DNA of 31,524 nt from CAYRKT01 sp964425005 (GCA_964425005.1 CAYRKT010000013.1:1-31524), one strand, 5' to 3'; shown: positions 22,560 through 30,208, counted from the first letter of the stretch. Program-made: numbers and translations. The notes: a model not told the origin generated them from the letters alone.

Positions 22560-24020
22560 CTACCCCCTCCTCTGGCTCAAGACCTCCAGGAACCTCCTGG
22601 CCCTCTTCTCGTCGGGACTGGTGGCTAGGCTCACCAGGACGGTCACCACCAGGTTGACCAGGAGGGCGAAGAAGCCCATGTTCATCCCCAGGGGCACGCT
22701 GAGCTTGTAGGTGTGGATCAGGGCTACAGCCCCTATCCCTGAGGCTATCCCGGCTATGGCCCCGGCCCTGGTGACCCTGGGCCAGAAGAGGCCGAAGAGC
22801 ACCGCGGGGAAGAGCTGGGTGACCCCGGCGTATCCGGTCAGGAGCAGGTTTACCAGCATGTTGGGGGCTTTGAAGGCCAGGAGCACGGCCACGGCCGTGA
22901 CCACCGGGACCATCGCCCTACCCAGCCAGGCCACGGAGGCGTCCGAGGCCTGGGGGTTGAGCCCCCTCTGGTACAGGTTCCTGGCTATGAGGGTTGCGGC
23001 GCAGAGGATCAGGGCCGAGGCGGTGGAGATGGCTGCGGCGAGTCCCCCTGCCCCTATGAAGCCGGCGATCCACCAGGGGAAGTGCCTGGTGAGCGCTATG
23101 AGCATGGCGTGGTCGGGGTTGGAGACGTCCTTGACCGCCAGGTAACACGTGAACCCGACTATCACCACCGGGACGAGGGCGAGCTGGTATAGCGGCAGTA
23201 TCACCGCGTTCCTCCTGATCACCTGCTCGCTCCTGGCGGAGAAGGTGGCCATGAATATGTGCGGCCACATCCAGAATCCCAGGCCGCACATGAGGGCCGT
23301 GGAGGCGTACCAGGATATCCCCATGTTCCCCGTCTTGCCCGGCAGGACCAGGTGTTCAGGGCTTGCGGAGGCCAGCTCTCTGAACATCTCCCCCACCCCA
23401 CCGAAGAACCTGGACGGGAAGAGGACGCCCACCGAGACCATGCCCAGCAGCATTATTATGGCCTGCAGGAAGTTGGTCCAGCCTATGCCCCTGAAGCCCG
23501 AGATGTAGACGAAGATCACCGCGGCGGCGAAGGAGACCAGCACCGCCTTCTGCCAGCTTATGGCCCCTCCGGAGGCCAGCTGCACTATCATGCCCGCCCC
23601 CATTATCTGGAGCTGGAGGTAGGGTATTATGAAGACGACGCCTATGGATGCCACCAGGAGGCCCAGCAGCTTGCTGCCGTAGCGGTCCTCCAGGAAGTCG
23701 GGTTGGCTCATGTACCTGAAGTGCTTGCCGAGCCGGTTTATCCTGGGTCCCAGGAAGAAGTAGAGGGCGTAGGCCATGGTGCCGTAGGCGAAGGCGTAGG
23801 TGATGGGGGCTCCGAACTTGTAGGCCCAGCCCGCGAGCCCCAGGAAGGCGAAGGCGCTGTAGATCTCGGCCGCCGCGGTGGTGTAGAAGAGGAAAAGGCC
23901 GAAGGACCTGCCGGCCACGAAGTACTCCTCCATGGAGAACTTCCTCTTTAGCCCGGCCATCACCCCGACCACGGTGGTTATCAACAGCCACCCGAATATG
24001 ATGGAGAGCGTGGCGTTCAT
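22560..24020 (-). CDS. Sodium:solute symporter (SSS family)
   Basis: A 486-residue polytopic protein with about thirteen membrane segments. It begins ATLSIIFGWLLITTVVGVMA, and MEEYFVAGRSFGLFLFYTT is the SSS hallmark after the first helix; YMSQPDFLEDRYGSK and FRGIGWTNFLQAIIMLLGM are also typical. It resembles the pantothenate/proline branch but the substrate cannot be named. The start is ATG 24020, three bases after the small membrane protein gene, and it is followed by the M20 hydrolase, so the three form one operon. Confidence 0.92.
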   Translation of the reverse strand: MNATLSIIFGWLLITTVVGVMAGLKRKFSMEEYFVAGRSFGLFLFYTTAAAEIYSAFAFLGLAGWAYKFGAPITYAFAYGTMAYALYFFLGPRINRLGKHFRYMSQPDFLEDRYGSKLLGLLVASIGVVFIIPYLQLQIMGAGMIVQLASGGAISWQKAVLVSFAAAVIFVYISGFRGIGWTNFLQAIIMLLGMVSVGVLFPSRFFGGVGEMFRELASASPEHLVLPGKTGNMGISWYASTALMCGLGFWMWPHIFMATFSARSEQVIRRNAVILPLYQLALVPVVIVGFTCYLAVKDVSNPDHAMLIALTRHFPWWIAGFIGAGGLAAAISTASALILCAATLIARNLYQRGLNPQASDASVAWLGRAMVPVVTAVAVLLAFKAPNMLVNLLLTGYAGVTQLFPAVLFGLFWPRVTRAGAIAGIASGIGAVALIHTYKLSVPLGMNMGFFALLVNLVVTVLVSLATSPDEKRARRFLEVLSQRRG

Positions 24021-24023
24021 CCC

Positions 24024-24230
24024 TCACTCCCCCTCCCTGGAGACCACCGAGTAGGCGTAGGCCAGGAGGGCCGATGCCACCAGTATGGAGAAGGCCTGCC
24101 AGAAGACGAAGAAGGGTATGCCCAGCACGAAGGGCTCCACCCGGTTGACCAGGTTGGTCACGGGCGGAAGGTAGAGCAGGTAGATCACCCCCAGCACCCA
24201 CAGGACCTTCCTCTCGCTGGAGCTGAGCAA
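24024..24230 (-). CDS. DUF3311-like small membrane protein paired with symporter
   Basis: A 68-residue protein with two membrane segments (VLWVLGVIYLLYLPPV and FWQAFSILVASALLAYAYS) and the loop EPFVLGIPFFVFWQ. Small proteins of this DUF3311 type are typically encoded directly before SSS symporters and are thought to be accessory subunits. The start is TTG 24230, with a perfect 10-base GGAGGTGATC Shine-Dalgarno match seven bases upstream. Confidence 0.82.
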   Translation of the reverse strand: MLSSSERKVLWVLGVIYLLYLPPVTNLVNRVEPFVLGIPFFVFWQAFSILVASALLAYAYSVVSREGE

Positions 24231-24270
24231 ACTGGATCACCTCCGAGGAGCGCAGCTGAGCTTGGGGTAT

Positions 24271-24276
24271 ATTATA
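24271..24276 (-). promoter_or_regulatory. -10 box for the symporter operon
   Basis: On the - strand the sequence reads GATATAATATACC, containing a consensus TATAAT about 41 bases before the TTG at 24230. The -35 position (around 24294-24299) is poor. A TTGACT at 24319-24314 is too far away to pair with it. The wider gap 24277-24443 holds no convincing gene. Confidence 0.5.
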
Positions 24277-24427
24277 TCTCCGAACCCCGGGGGTCGCTTT
24301 CACCAGATAATTAAGTCAATTGATGGGTTGCCCCTCTGGCTTTAGGGAGAACCATGGGGGCTCGGGGGAGCCATGAAGGCGACAAAACACACTCTCGTCC
24401 GGATCGGACGATGGAAAGGGAGATCGA

Positions 24428-24440
24428 GCCCCATCGGGGC
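24428..24440 (-). terminator. Weak hairpin after the coiled-coil gene
   Basis: GCCCC (24428-24432), a three-base loop and GGGGC (24436-24440) form a small hairpin just beyond the TGA of the gene ending at 24444. On the - strand it is followed by a pyrimidine-rich but not T-rich stretch, so terminator function is doubtful. Confidence 0.3.
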
Positions 24441-24443
24441 CGG

Positions 24444-24974
24444 TCACAGCCTGGCGGATAGGTCCTCCGGTCCCAGGTCGCGGTGGGCCTCCCCCGCGGA
24501 GGTGTTAAGCTTCCTGAGCGATTCCAGGAGCTTTTCCACCAGCTCCCTGGCGGCGCTGAAGTCGGGCAGCTGGGATCCGCTGGCGGCCAGGTTCTCGATC
24601 TCGGCGCTGAGGGCCGAGGCCTCCCTCTCCAGCTCCCTGCGTCGCTCGGCCAGGACGGACCTCGCGGTGAAGAGCACCTCCTCGGCAGGCCCCCCTTCGC
24701 CTCGGGGAAGCGATATGCCCTCCCTCCTCAGCTCCTCCGAGAGGGACCTCAGCTCTTCGCCCCCCGATGGCCTGGCGCGGCCGACGCGCTCCTCCAGCTC
24801 CTGCAGCCTGGTGATCCTGTCCTGGAGGGAGGAGAGCCTGGCGTCCAGCTCCCTGATCCTGGATCGCCTGGATGGGACCACCTCGTGGGCCTCCGAGGGC
24901 CTCTGCCCTCCTCGGCGAGGGCTTAGGCTTAAGGGCTGAAGCCTCTCGATGCCCGATCCCTCGACTATGCGCAT
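24444..24974 (-). CDS. Coiled-coil protein of unknown function
   Basis: A 176-residue charged protein that I do not recognise. It begins MRIVEGSGIERLQPLSLSPR, then a basic, Pro-rich stretch, then two predicted coiled-coil segments (RIRELDARLSSLQDRITRLQ and ELEREASALSAEIENLAASG) and a final helix SAARELVEKLLESLRKLN. There are no membrane segments or signal peptide. The length and helix pattern recall flagellar/secretion chaperones, but no motif supports that. I choose ATG 24974 (SD GGGGGTGA); GTG 24983 would add three residues. It has its own promoter-like site and is not obviously in an operon. Confidence 0.7.
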   Translation of the reverse strand: MRIVEGSGIERLQPLSLSPRRGGQRPSEAHEVVPSRRSRIRELDARLSSLQDRITRLQELEERVGRARPSGGEELRSLSEELRREGISLPRGEGGPAEEVLFTARSVLAERRRELEREASALSAEIENLAASGSQLPDFSAARELVEKLLESLRKLNTSAGEAHRDLGPEDLSARL

Positions 24975-25033
24975 CCCCTTCACCCCCTTCCCTGGGCGTC
25001 TCCCTCTTCCGTGAGCTAGTATGACCCAGCATG

Positions 25034-25042
25034 ATTATACCA
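25034..25042 (-). promoter_or_regulatory. Extended -10 promoter of the coiled-coil gene
   Basis: On the - strand this reads TGGTATAAT: a perfect TATAAT (25039-25034) with an upstream TGn extension, which can work without a -35. Transcription would begin near 25027, some 50 bases before the ATG at 24974. Confidence 0.65.
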
Positions 25043-25075
25043 CTTCGCGGTTCACCTCGGGGCGGGGCTAAACGG

Positions 25076-25104
25076 TTGTGGCCTGGTGCCTTTTGGTGTA
25101 AAAT
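25076..25104 (+). promoter_or_regulatory. Promoter of tRNA-Ser
   Basis: TTGTGG at 25076-25081 and TAAAAT at 25099-25104 are separated by exactly 17 bases, and the mature tRNA begins 11 bases after the -10. This is the best-formed sigma-70-type promoter in the window. Confidence 0.65.
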
Positions 25105-25114
25105 CTCTCCCTGC

Positions 25115-25208
25115 GGAGAGGTGGCTGAGCGGTCTAAGGCGGTCGACTCGAAATCGACTGAGGGGCCCAAAAGCCCCTCCGTGGGTTCAAATCCCACCCT
25201 CTCCGCCA
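25115..25208 (+). tRNA. tRNA-Ser (anticodon CGA)
   Basis: The acceptor stem GGAGAGG (25115-25121) pairs with CCTCTCC (25198-25204); discriminator G and an encoded CCA follow. The anticodon stem GTCGA/TCGAC encloses loop CTCGAAA with CGA at 25149-25151, decoding UCG. A long variable arm (AGGGGC, loop, GCCCCT) and the T-arm GTGGGTTCAAATCCCAC confirm a class II serine tRNA. The length is 94 bases including CCA. Confidence 0.97.
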
Positions 25209-25254
25209 TTTTCATCGTGGCGTCTCCTCTCCTCCGCCTTCGGGGGTGGTCCTC

Positions 25255-26133
25255 TTGTCGTCGGCCGCGGAGAGGTTGCGGCTCCTCGAGGAGATCCGCG
25301 ACAACGAGATCACCGAGCACCTGGTCTACTCCAGCATAGCGAGGGCGGTGGGCGGCAGGACGGGCGAGGTCCTGAGCCGCATAGCCCAGGACGAGCTCGA
25401 GCACGCCAGGAGGATAGCCCAGGCGTTGGGCTCTCCTCCCAGGCCCAGGCGCTGGAGGGTCCTCCTCTTCGGGTTGCTCTGGCGATTTTTGGGGCTCACC
25501 TTCGCCCTGAAGCTCCTGGAGAGGGGGGAGGAGGGGGCTCAGAGGGCTTACTCGGCCATGGCCGGGGAGGACGCCATGTGGGCGCAGATCCTGGCCGAGG
25601 AGGAGGCCCACGAGAGGGAGCTTCTGTCCATGATCAGCGAGGACTTCCTGAACTACCTGAGCTCGGTGGTGTTGGGGCTGAACGACGCCCTGGTGGAGCT
25701 CTCGGGCGCGATAGTGGGTATGACCCTGGCCTTCATGGACGCCCGGTTGGTGGCGGTCTCCGCCCTCATAACGGGGATAGCCGCTTCCCTCTCCATGGCG
25801 GCCTCGGAGTACCTCTCCCAGCGGGCCTCCTCGGAGGAGAGGGGCTTCGCCCTGAGGGCCTCCCTCTACACCGGTGCCGCCTACGTGGCCACCGTGTCGC
25901 TTCTGGTCCTGCCCTACCTCCTGGGCCTGAGCCCCCTGGCGGCGATGGGGGTCTCCCTCTCCCTGGCCTTCCTGGTGGTGCTGGGCTTCTCCTCCTACGT
26001 GGCGGTGGTGAGGGAGAGGCCCATAGCCTCGGGCTTTCTGGAGATGGCCGCCTTGAACCTGGCGGTGGCGGCCTTCTCCTTCGGCGTGGGCCTCCTGGCG
26101 AGGAGGCTCTTCGGCCTGGAGGTGGGGCTCTAG
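25255..26133 (+). CDS. Ferritin-like/VIT1 fusion membrane protein (MbfA-like iron/manganese exporter)
   Basis: A 292-residue two-part protein. Residues about 1-130 form a rubrerythrin/ferritin-like helical domain with metal-ligand patterns RDNEITEHLVYSS, QDELEHARRIAQ and EEEAHERELL. Residues about 135-292 form a VIT1/CCC1-type transporter with about five membrane segments, including GLNDALVELSGAIVGMTLAF and ASLSMAASEYLSQRASSEER. This is the layout of membrane-bound ferritin MbfA, which senses cytosolic iron and exports it. I choose TTG 25255, six bases after GGGGGTGG; a GTG at 25246 lies within that SD. miaB begins immediately after the stop. Confidence 0.88.
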   Translation: MSSAAERLRLLEEIRDNEITEHLVYSSIARAVGGRTGEVLSRIAQDELEHARRIAQALGSPPRPRRWRVLLFGLLWRFLGLTFALKLLERGEEGAQRAYSAMAGEDAMWAQILAEEEAHERELLSMISEDFLNYLSSVVLGLNDALVELSGAIVGMTLAFMDARLVAVSALITGIAASLSMAASEYLSQRASSEERGFALRASLYTGAAYVATVSLLVLPYLLGLSPLAAMGVSLSLAFLVVLGFSSYVAVVRERPIASGFLEMAALNLAVAAFSFGVGLLARRLFGLEVGL

Positions 26134-27492
26134 TTGAACTCCTTCTCCCTGCTGGTCTTCGGATGCCAGATGAACGTCCAGGACGGCGACAGGCTTCGGA
26201 CCCACCTCCTGGGCAGGGGGATGGCGGAGCTGCCCCCCGAGGAGGCCGACCTGGTCCTCCTCGTCACCTGCTCCATCAGGGCGAAGGCGGAGGACAAGGT
26301 GCTGTCGCTTCTGGGGCGCCTGGATAGGCGCTTCAGGTCCAGGGGCAGGCCCGCCGTGGTGGTGGCGGGCTGCATGGCCCAGCGCATGGGGGCCTCCCTG
26401 TTCTCGCGCTTCTCCTGCGTGAGGGCTCTCCTCTCCCCCAGGTTGCTGGGGAGGGTGGAGGACCTCCTCGAGTCGCTGGCCTCCGGGGAGCGGCTGCTTT
26501 TGCTCCACGAGGGCAGGGACGAGCTCTTCGAGATCTCCTGTCCTCCCCTCGCCAGGGAGAACCCCGTGAGGGCCTACCTCACGGTGGCCCACGGCTGCGA
26601 CAACTTCTGCACCTACTGCGTGGTCCCCTACGTGCGGGGTTCCTTTCGCTCCCGTCCCCCCGAGGCGGTGCTGGAGGAGGCCAAAGCCCTCCTCTCCTCG
26701 GGGGCGAGGCTCCTGTGCCTGGTGGGTCAGAACGTCACCGCCTACGGCAGGGACCTGGGGGTCTCCTTCGAGGGGCTTCTGCTCTCGGTCTCTTCCCTGG
26801 AGGGGCCCTTCTGGCTCTCCTTCACCACCTGTCACCCCCGGGACACCTCCCCTCGCCTGTTCGAGGCGATGGCCGAAAGCCCCAGGGCGATGAGGGCCAT
26901 AAACCTCCCCGTCCAGTCGGGCTCGGACGAGGTCCTGCGGAGGATGGGGAGGGGATACACCAGGGAGGACTTCCTGAGGCTCGTCCGCCTCTTCAGGTCC
27001 ACCCTGGGGGAGATGGCCTGCGCGACCAGCGACGTGATAGTGGGCTTCCCCGGCGAGACGGAGGAGGACTTCGAGCGGACCCTGGACCTCCTGGAGAGGG
27101 CGCAGCTCGACATGGTCCACTCCGCCGCCTTCTCGCCCAGGCCCGGGACGGCCGCCGCCAGGATGGAGGGGGAACTGCCGGAGGAGGTCAAGCGCAGGCG
27201 ACTCAACGAGCTCAACGCCCTGCAGAGGTCCATATCCCTTCGGCGAAACAGGGCCTACGTGGGGAGGGAGGTGGTGGTGCTCCTGGAGGAGATGGCCCCC
27301 AAGGGGGGTGGAAGGTTGCAGGGGAGGACCCACACCGACAAGCCGGTGGTGGTGGAGGGGGATCCTGGGGCACTGGGCCGCTTCGCCCTGGTGGCCGTGA
27401 GGAGGGCGGGGAGCTTCACCCTCTACGGGGATATAATAAGGCTTGTGGAGGACGAGGAGCTGGAGGAGTTGAGATATGGGACGATTGTTTAA
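26134..27492 (+). CDS. miaB: tRNA methylthiotransferase MiaB
   Basis: A 452-residue radical-SAM enzyme that 2-methylthiolates N6-isopentenyladenosine at position 37 of tRNAs reading UNN codons. The N-terminal cluster cysteines are in VFGCQMNVQDGDR, TCSIRAKAEDK and VVAGCMAQRMG; the radical-SAM site is HGCDNFCTYCVVPYVRG; a C-terminal TRAM domain follows (LQGRTHTDKPVVVEGDPG). FGCQMN and the TCSIR.KAE.K pattern separate it from RimO and MtaB. The start is TTG 26134, directly after the previous stop. The end overlaps the PASTA gene by 17 bases. The linked tRNA-Ser(CGA), with AAA after the anticodon, is a plausible substrate type. Confidence 0.94.
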   Translation: MNSFSLLVFGCQMNVQDGDRLRTHLLGRGMAELPPEEADLVLLVTCSIRAKAEDKVLSLLGRLDRRFRSRGRPAVVVAGCMAQRMGASLFSRFSCVRALLSPRLLGRVEDLLESLASGERLLLLHEGRDELFEISCPPLARENPVRAYLTVAHGCDNFCTYCVVPYVRGSFRSRPPEAVLEEAKALLSSGARLLCLVGQNVTAYGRDLGVSFEGLLLSVSSLEGPFWLSFTTCHPRDTSPRLFEAMAESPRAMRAINLPVQSGSDEVLRRMGRGYTREDFLRLVRLFRSTLGEMACATSDVIVGFPGETEEDFERTLDLLERAQLDMVHSAAFSPRPGTAAARMEGELPEEVKRRRLNELNALQRSISLRRNRAYVGREVVVLLEEMAPKGGGRLQGRTHTDKPVVVEGDPGALGRFALVAVRRAGSFTLYGDIIRLVEDEELEELRYGTIV

Positions 27493-28645
27493 GGTGGTCT
27501 TCTTGCTCCTGCTGGTGGGGGCTGCCGCGGCCGGGTACATGGGCGTGAGGGCCATGCTGGTCTCCTCGGCCAGGGACATCCCGGTCCCCGACCTTCGGGG
27601 CCTCTCGGTGATGGAGGCCATGAGGGAGGCCCAGAGGCGCGGCTTCACGGTGAAGGTGGACAGGGAGGTCCCCTCCAGCGCCCCCGCCGGGGTGGTGGTG
27701 GAGCAGGATCCGCCCCCTGGGACCACCGTCAGGCAGGGCAGGGCCATAGGGGTTTCGGTGAGCAGGTCCACCCTGAGGGCGCCTCTGCCCGACGTGAGGG
27801 GTATGGTCTACGAGGACGCGGTCAGGAAGCTCCAGGAGGAGGGCTTCGTGGTGGGGGACGTGCTGAGGGTGGAGGACCCCAGGGCCCCTGTGGGGGTGGT
27901 GGTGGCCCAGAGCCCGGCCTCTCCCGCCAGCGTGCCCAGGGGTAGCAGGGTGGACCTCCTCCTGAGCCTCGGCCAGCCCGGGGACGGATCTCAGGTGGAG
28001 GTCCCCGACGTCCTGGGGCAGCCCCTCGAGGCCGCCAGGTCCGTGATAGAGAGGAGCGGCCTTTCGGTCTACCGGGTGGTGGAGGAGCGGACCGACAGGA
28101 GCCCCGCAGGGGTGGTGGTGAGGGTCTGGCCAAGGCCGGGCACCAGGGTGGCCAGGGGCTCCGGCATATCCTTAGGGGTGTCCACCGGGACCCCTGCTCC
28201 GCAGCCGTCCCAGGTTTCGCCTCAGCCTGGTCCCTCCGTGGCGGTGGGCCCCAGGCCGGAGGAATCCTCCCTGGTGGTGACGACCAGCCCCTCCTCGGCC
28301 CAGGGCCTGGTGGTGGGAGCCCCTCCCGCTTCGCCCGAGGTCGGCGCCCCCAGGTCCCAGGAGGTCTCGGCGGTCGCCCCCTCCCAGTCCTCTCAGCCCC
28401 AGGCGGAGCCCGCGAGGCCTGAGCCCAGGCCCACGAAGGTGGCCAGGATCCGCTACCAGATGCCTCCGGTGAACCGCCCCATGGAGGTGAAGATCTCCGT
28501 GGTGGACAGGTCCGGGGAGAGGGTCATCTACCAGAGGGAGCACAAGGGGGGAGACTACATAAGGATAGATCACCCCTACGAGGGGGAGATAGCCGTTCAG
28601 ATCTACCTGGGAGGCGTCTTCGTTTGGGAGGACCGCTTCATGTGA
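27476..28645 (+). CDS. Membrane-anchored PASTA-domain protein (no kinase domain)
   Basis: A 389-residue protein: membrane anchor at about residues 5-24 (LFKVVFLLLLVGAAAAGYMG), then three PASTA domains (about 36-100, 101-171, 174-240; openings PVPDLRGLSVMEAMREAQ, PLPDVRGMVYEDAVRKLQ, EVPDVLGQPLEAARSVIE). A long Pro/Ser/Gln-rich linker (about 241-320) and a short C-terminal beta domain (ARIRYQMPPVNRPMEVKISV) follow. PASTA domains bind peptidoglycan fragments. No Ser/Thr kinase or transpeptidase domain is present. In many Firmicutes the PASTA kinase gene lies just before rpe, and here the PASTA protein is also just before rpe. The start is ATG 27476. Confidence 0.88.
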   Translation: MGRLFKVVFLLLLVGAAAAGYMGVRAMLVSSARDIPVPDLRGLSVMEAMREAQRRGFTVKVDREVPSSAPAGVVVEQDPPPGTTVRQGRAIGVSVSRSTLRAPLPDVRGMVYEDAVRKLQEEGFVVGDVLRVEDPRAPVGVVVAQSPASPASVPRGSRVDLLLSLGQPGDGSQVEVPDVLGQPLEAARSVIERSGLSVYRVVEERTDRSPAGVVVRVWPRPGTRVARGSGISLGVSTGTPAPQPSQVSPQPGPSVAVGPRPEESSLVVTTSPSSAQGLVVGAPPASPEVGAPRSQEVSAVAPSQSSQPQAEPARPEPRPTKVARIRYQMPPVNRPMEVKISVVDRSGERVIYQREHKGGDYIRIDHPYEGEIAVQIYLGGVFVWEDRFM

Positions 28646-29346
28646 GGGGCGAGGTGGCCATAGGCCTCTCCCTGCTGGCGGCCGATCCCCTCAGGATAGG
28701 CGAGTCGGTGGACCTGGTCAGGGGGGAGGTGGACCTCCTGCACCTGGACGTGATGGACGGCCACTTCGTCCCCAACCTGAGCTACGGGCCCGAGCTCGCC
28801 AGGCGCCTGAAGGAGTCCTTCGACCTGCCCCTGGACGTCCACCTGATGGTGGAGGAGCCCGAGCGTTTCCTGCAGCTCTTTCTGGGCTTCTGCGACTACC
28901 TGGTGGTCCACGCCGAGGCCACCTACCACCTCCACAGGTGTCTTCAGTCCGTAAGGGGCGCTGGCGTCCGCGCTGGGGTGGCCCTGAACCCCGGGACGCA
29001 CCTCCTGGCGGTGGAGCCAGTGCTGGAGATGGTGGACCTGGTGCTCCTGATGTCCGTGAACCCGGGCTTCGGGGGGCAGGCCTTCATCCCCTCTTCCCTG
29101 GGCAGGGTCCGCGATCTCAGGCGCCTTCGGGACGAGAGGGGTCTTTCGTTTATAATAGCGGTGGACGGGGGCGTTAAGAGGGACAACGCCTTCGAGCTAG
29201 CCGGGGCGGGCTGCGACCTCCTGATATCCGGGAGCGGGATACTGGGCGCAGAAGACCCGGTCGCCGAGGCGAGGCTCATCAGGGAGGAGGCCCAAAGGGG
29301 GGTATCCTGTCTTGGACGTCGAGGCTCTGCGGGATCTGGGGCGTAG
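28642..29346 (+). CDS. rpe: Ribulose-phosphate 3-epimerase
   Basis: A 234-residue TIM-barrel epimerase interconverting ribulose 5-phosphate and xylulose 5-phosphate. Metal-site motifs are LHLDVMDGHFVPN, DVHLMVEEPE, MSVNPGFGGQAFIP and IAVDGGVKRDNA; ISGSGILGA is the phosphate-binding turn. The N-terminal strand reads GLSLLAADP instead of the usual APS.L.ADF. The start is GTG 28642, overlapping the PASTA stop as GTGA; GTG 28654 would be too close to the first strand. The C-terminal 12 residues overlap the start of rodZ in another frame. Confidence 0.93.
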   Translation: MRGEVAIGLSLLAADPLRIGESVDLVRGEVDLLHLDVMDGHFVPNLSYGPELARRLKESFDLPLDVHLMVEEPERFLQLFLGFCDYLVVHAEATYHLHRCLQSVRGAGVRAGVALNPGTHLLAVEPVLEMVDLVLLMSVNPGFGGQAFIPSSLGRVRDLRRLRDERGLSFIIAVDGGVKRDNAFELAGAGCDLLISGSGILGAEDPVAEARLIREEAQRGVSCLGRRGSAGSGA

Positions 29347-30208
29347 GCTGGAGGAGGCGAGGAGGGAGAAGGGGCTCTCCCTGGCCGACGTCTCCCGGAG
29401 GCTTAAGATCAGGCTTTCGGTGATAGAGGGGCTCGAGAGGGGGGATCTCTCCGGCGTCCCTAAGGGGCCCTACGTGGTGGGCTTCTTCAGGAACTACGCC
29501 AAGATGCTCGGGCTCGACGAGTCTTCGGTGGAGAGGTTCAAGGAGGCCCTGGGGGATTGGGTGCTACCCCCCCACGAGGAGGTGAGGGAGAAGGTCGAGA
29601 GGTACGGCAAGGACGCCAGGAGCTTTTCCAGGAGCGGCGGGGGGTGGGCCTTCCTCCTGCTCCTGCTCTTCGTGGGCGGTGTGGCGGTCTTCTTCTGGCA
29701 GCACAGGATGATCCTGAGCAAGCTCCCCCAGCCCGGTTCGGGCTCGCAGCCTCAGGCCACCGCTTCCGTCGTCGCCCCTCAGGCCTCAGAGCCCGCGTCC
29801 CCCGAGGTCTCATCCCCCCAGCAGGCGGCGCCCTCGTCGCCCGCGCGGGAGCCCTCGGCGGTCGAGCCGAACCCCATCTCCTCCCCCGAGGTGGTCTCCG
29901 AAGAGGTCGAGGTGGCCCCGGTGGCCGCGAGGCCCCAGGAGGAGCTTCCATCCACGGTCAGGCTTCGCCTGGAGCTCACCGGCAGGTGCTGGGTTAGGGT
30001 CCTCGACGGGTCGAAGGTCCTCTTCATGGGGACGCTGGGCCCCGGGGACGTGAGGGAGTTCGAGGGGAGAGAGCTGGTGGTCAGGTACGGCAACGCCCCC
30101 GCGGTGAGGGTCTACCTGGACGGCAGGGCCCTGGGCGCCCCGAGGACCGAGACGGGGATCGGCGAGTTCAGGTATCTGCCCGGAGGGAGGGTGGAGCGGA
30201 TCGGCTGA
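29312..30208 (+). CDS. rodZ: RodZ-like cell-shape protein (HTH + TM + DUF4115)
   Basis: A 298-residue protein. A cytoplasmic helix-turn-helix domain (about 5-85; LGRRLEEARREKGLSLADVS, YVVGFFRNYAKMLGLDES) is followed by one membrane segment (about 110-128; WAFLLLLLFVGGVAVFFW), a Pro/Ser/Ala-rich periplasmic linker and a DUF4115-type C-terminal beta domain (STVRLRLELTGRCWVRVLDG through GNAPAVRVYLDG). This is the RodZ architecture, linking MreB to wall synthesis. The start is TTG 29312, which overlaps rpe by 35 bases. Confidence 0.92.
   Translation: MDVEALRDLGRRLEEARREKGLSLADVSRRLKIRLSVIEGLERGDLSGVPKGPYVVGFFRNYAKMLGLDESSVERFKEALGDWVLPPHEEVREKVERYGKDARSFSRSGGGWAFLLLLLFVGGVAVFFWQHRMILSKLPQPGSGSQPQATASVVAPQASEPASPEVSSPQQAAPSSPAREPSAVEPNPISSPEVVSEEVEVAPVAARPQEELPSTVRLRLELTGRCWVRVLDGSKVLFMGTLGPGDVREFEGRELVVRYGNAPAVRVYLDGRALGAPRTETGIGEFRYLPGGRVERIG

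Noticed and set aside
24314..24319. TTGACT on the - strand as -35 of the symporter operon
   Set aside because: It is 37 bases from the TATAAT at 24271-24276, far beyond a workable spacer.
24277..24443. Small + strand gene starting around 24354 or 24373
   Set aside because: No Shine-Dalgarno site or recognisable product; the reading frame continues only as antisense of the coiled-coil gene.
24373..24939. 188-codon + strand frame opposite the coiled-coil gene
   Set aside because: It is Ser/Arg-rich shadow sequence; the - strand frame has heptad repeats, a good SD and a promoter.
24505..27771. 1088-codon open frame on the - strand across the tRNA, ferritin-like and miaB region
   Set aside because: It runs through a tRNA and opposite two conserved genes and has low-complexity His/Gly/Pro-rich sequence, so it is not coding.
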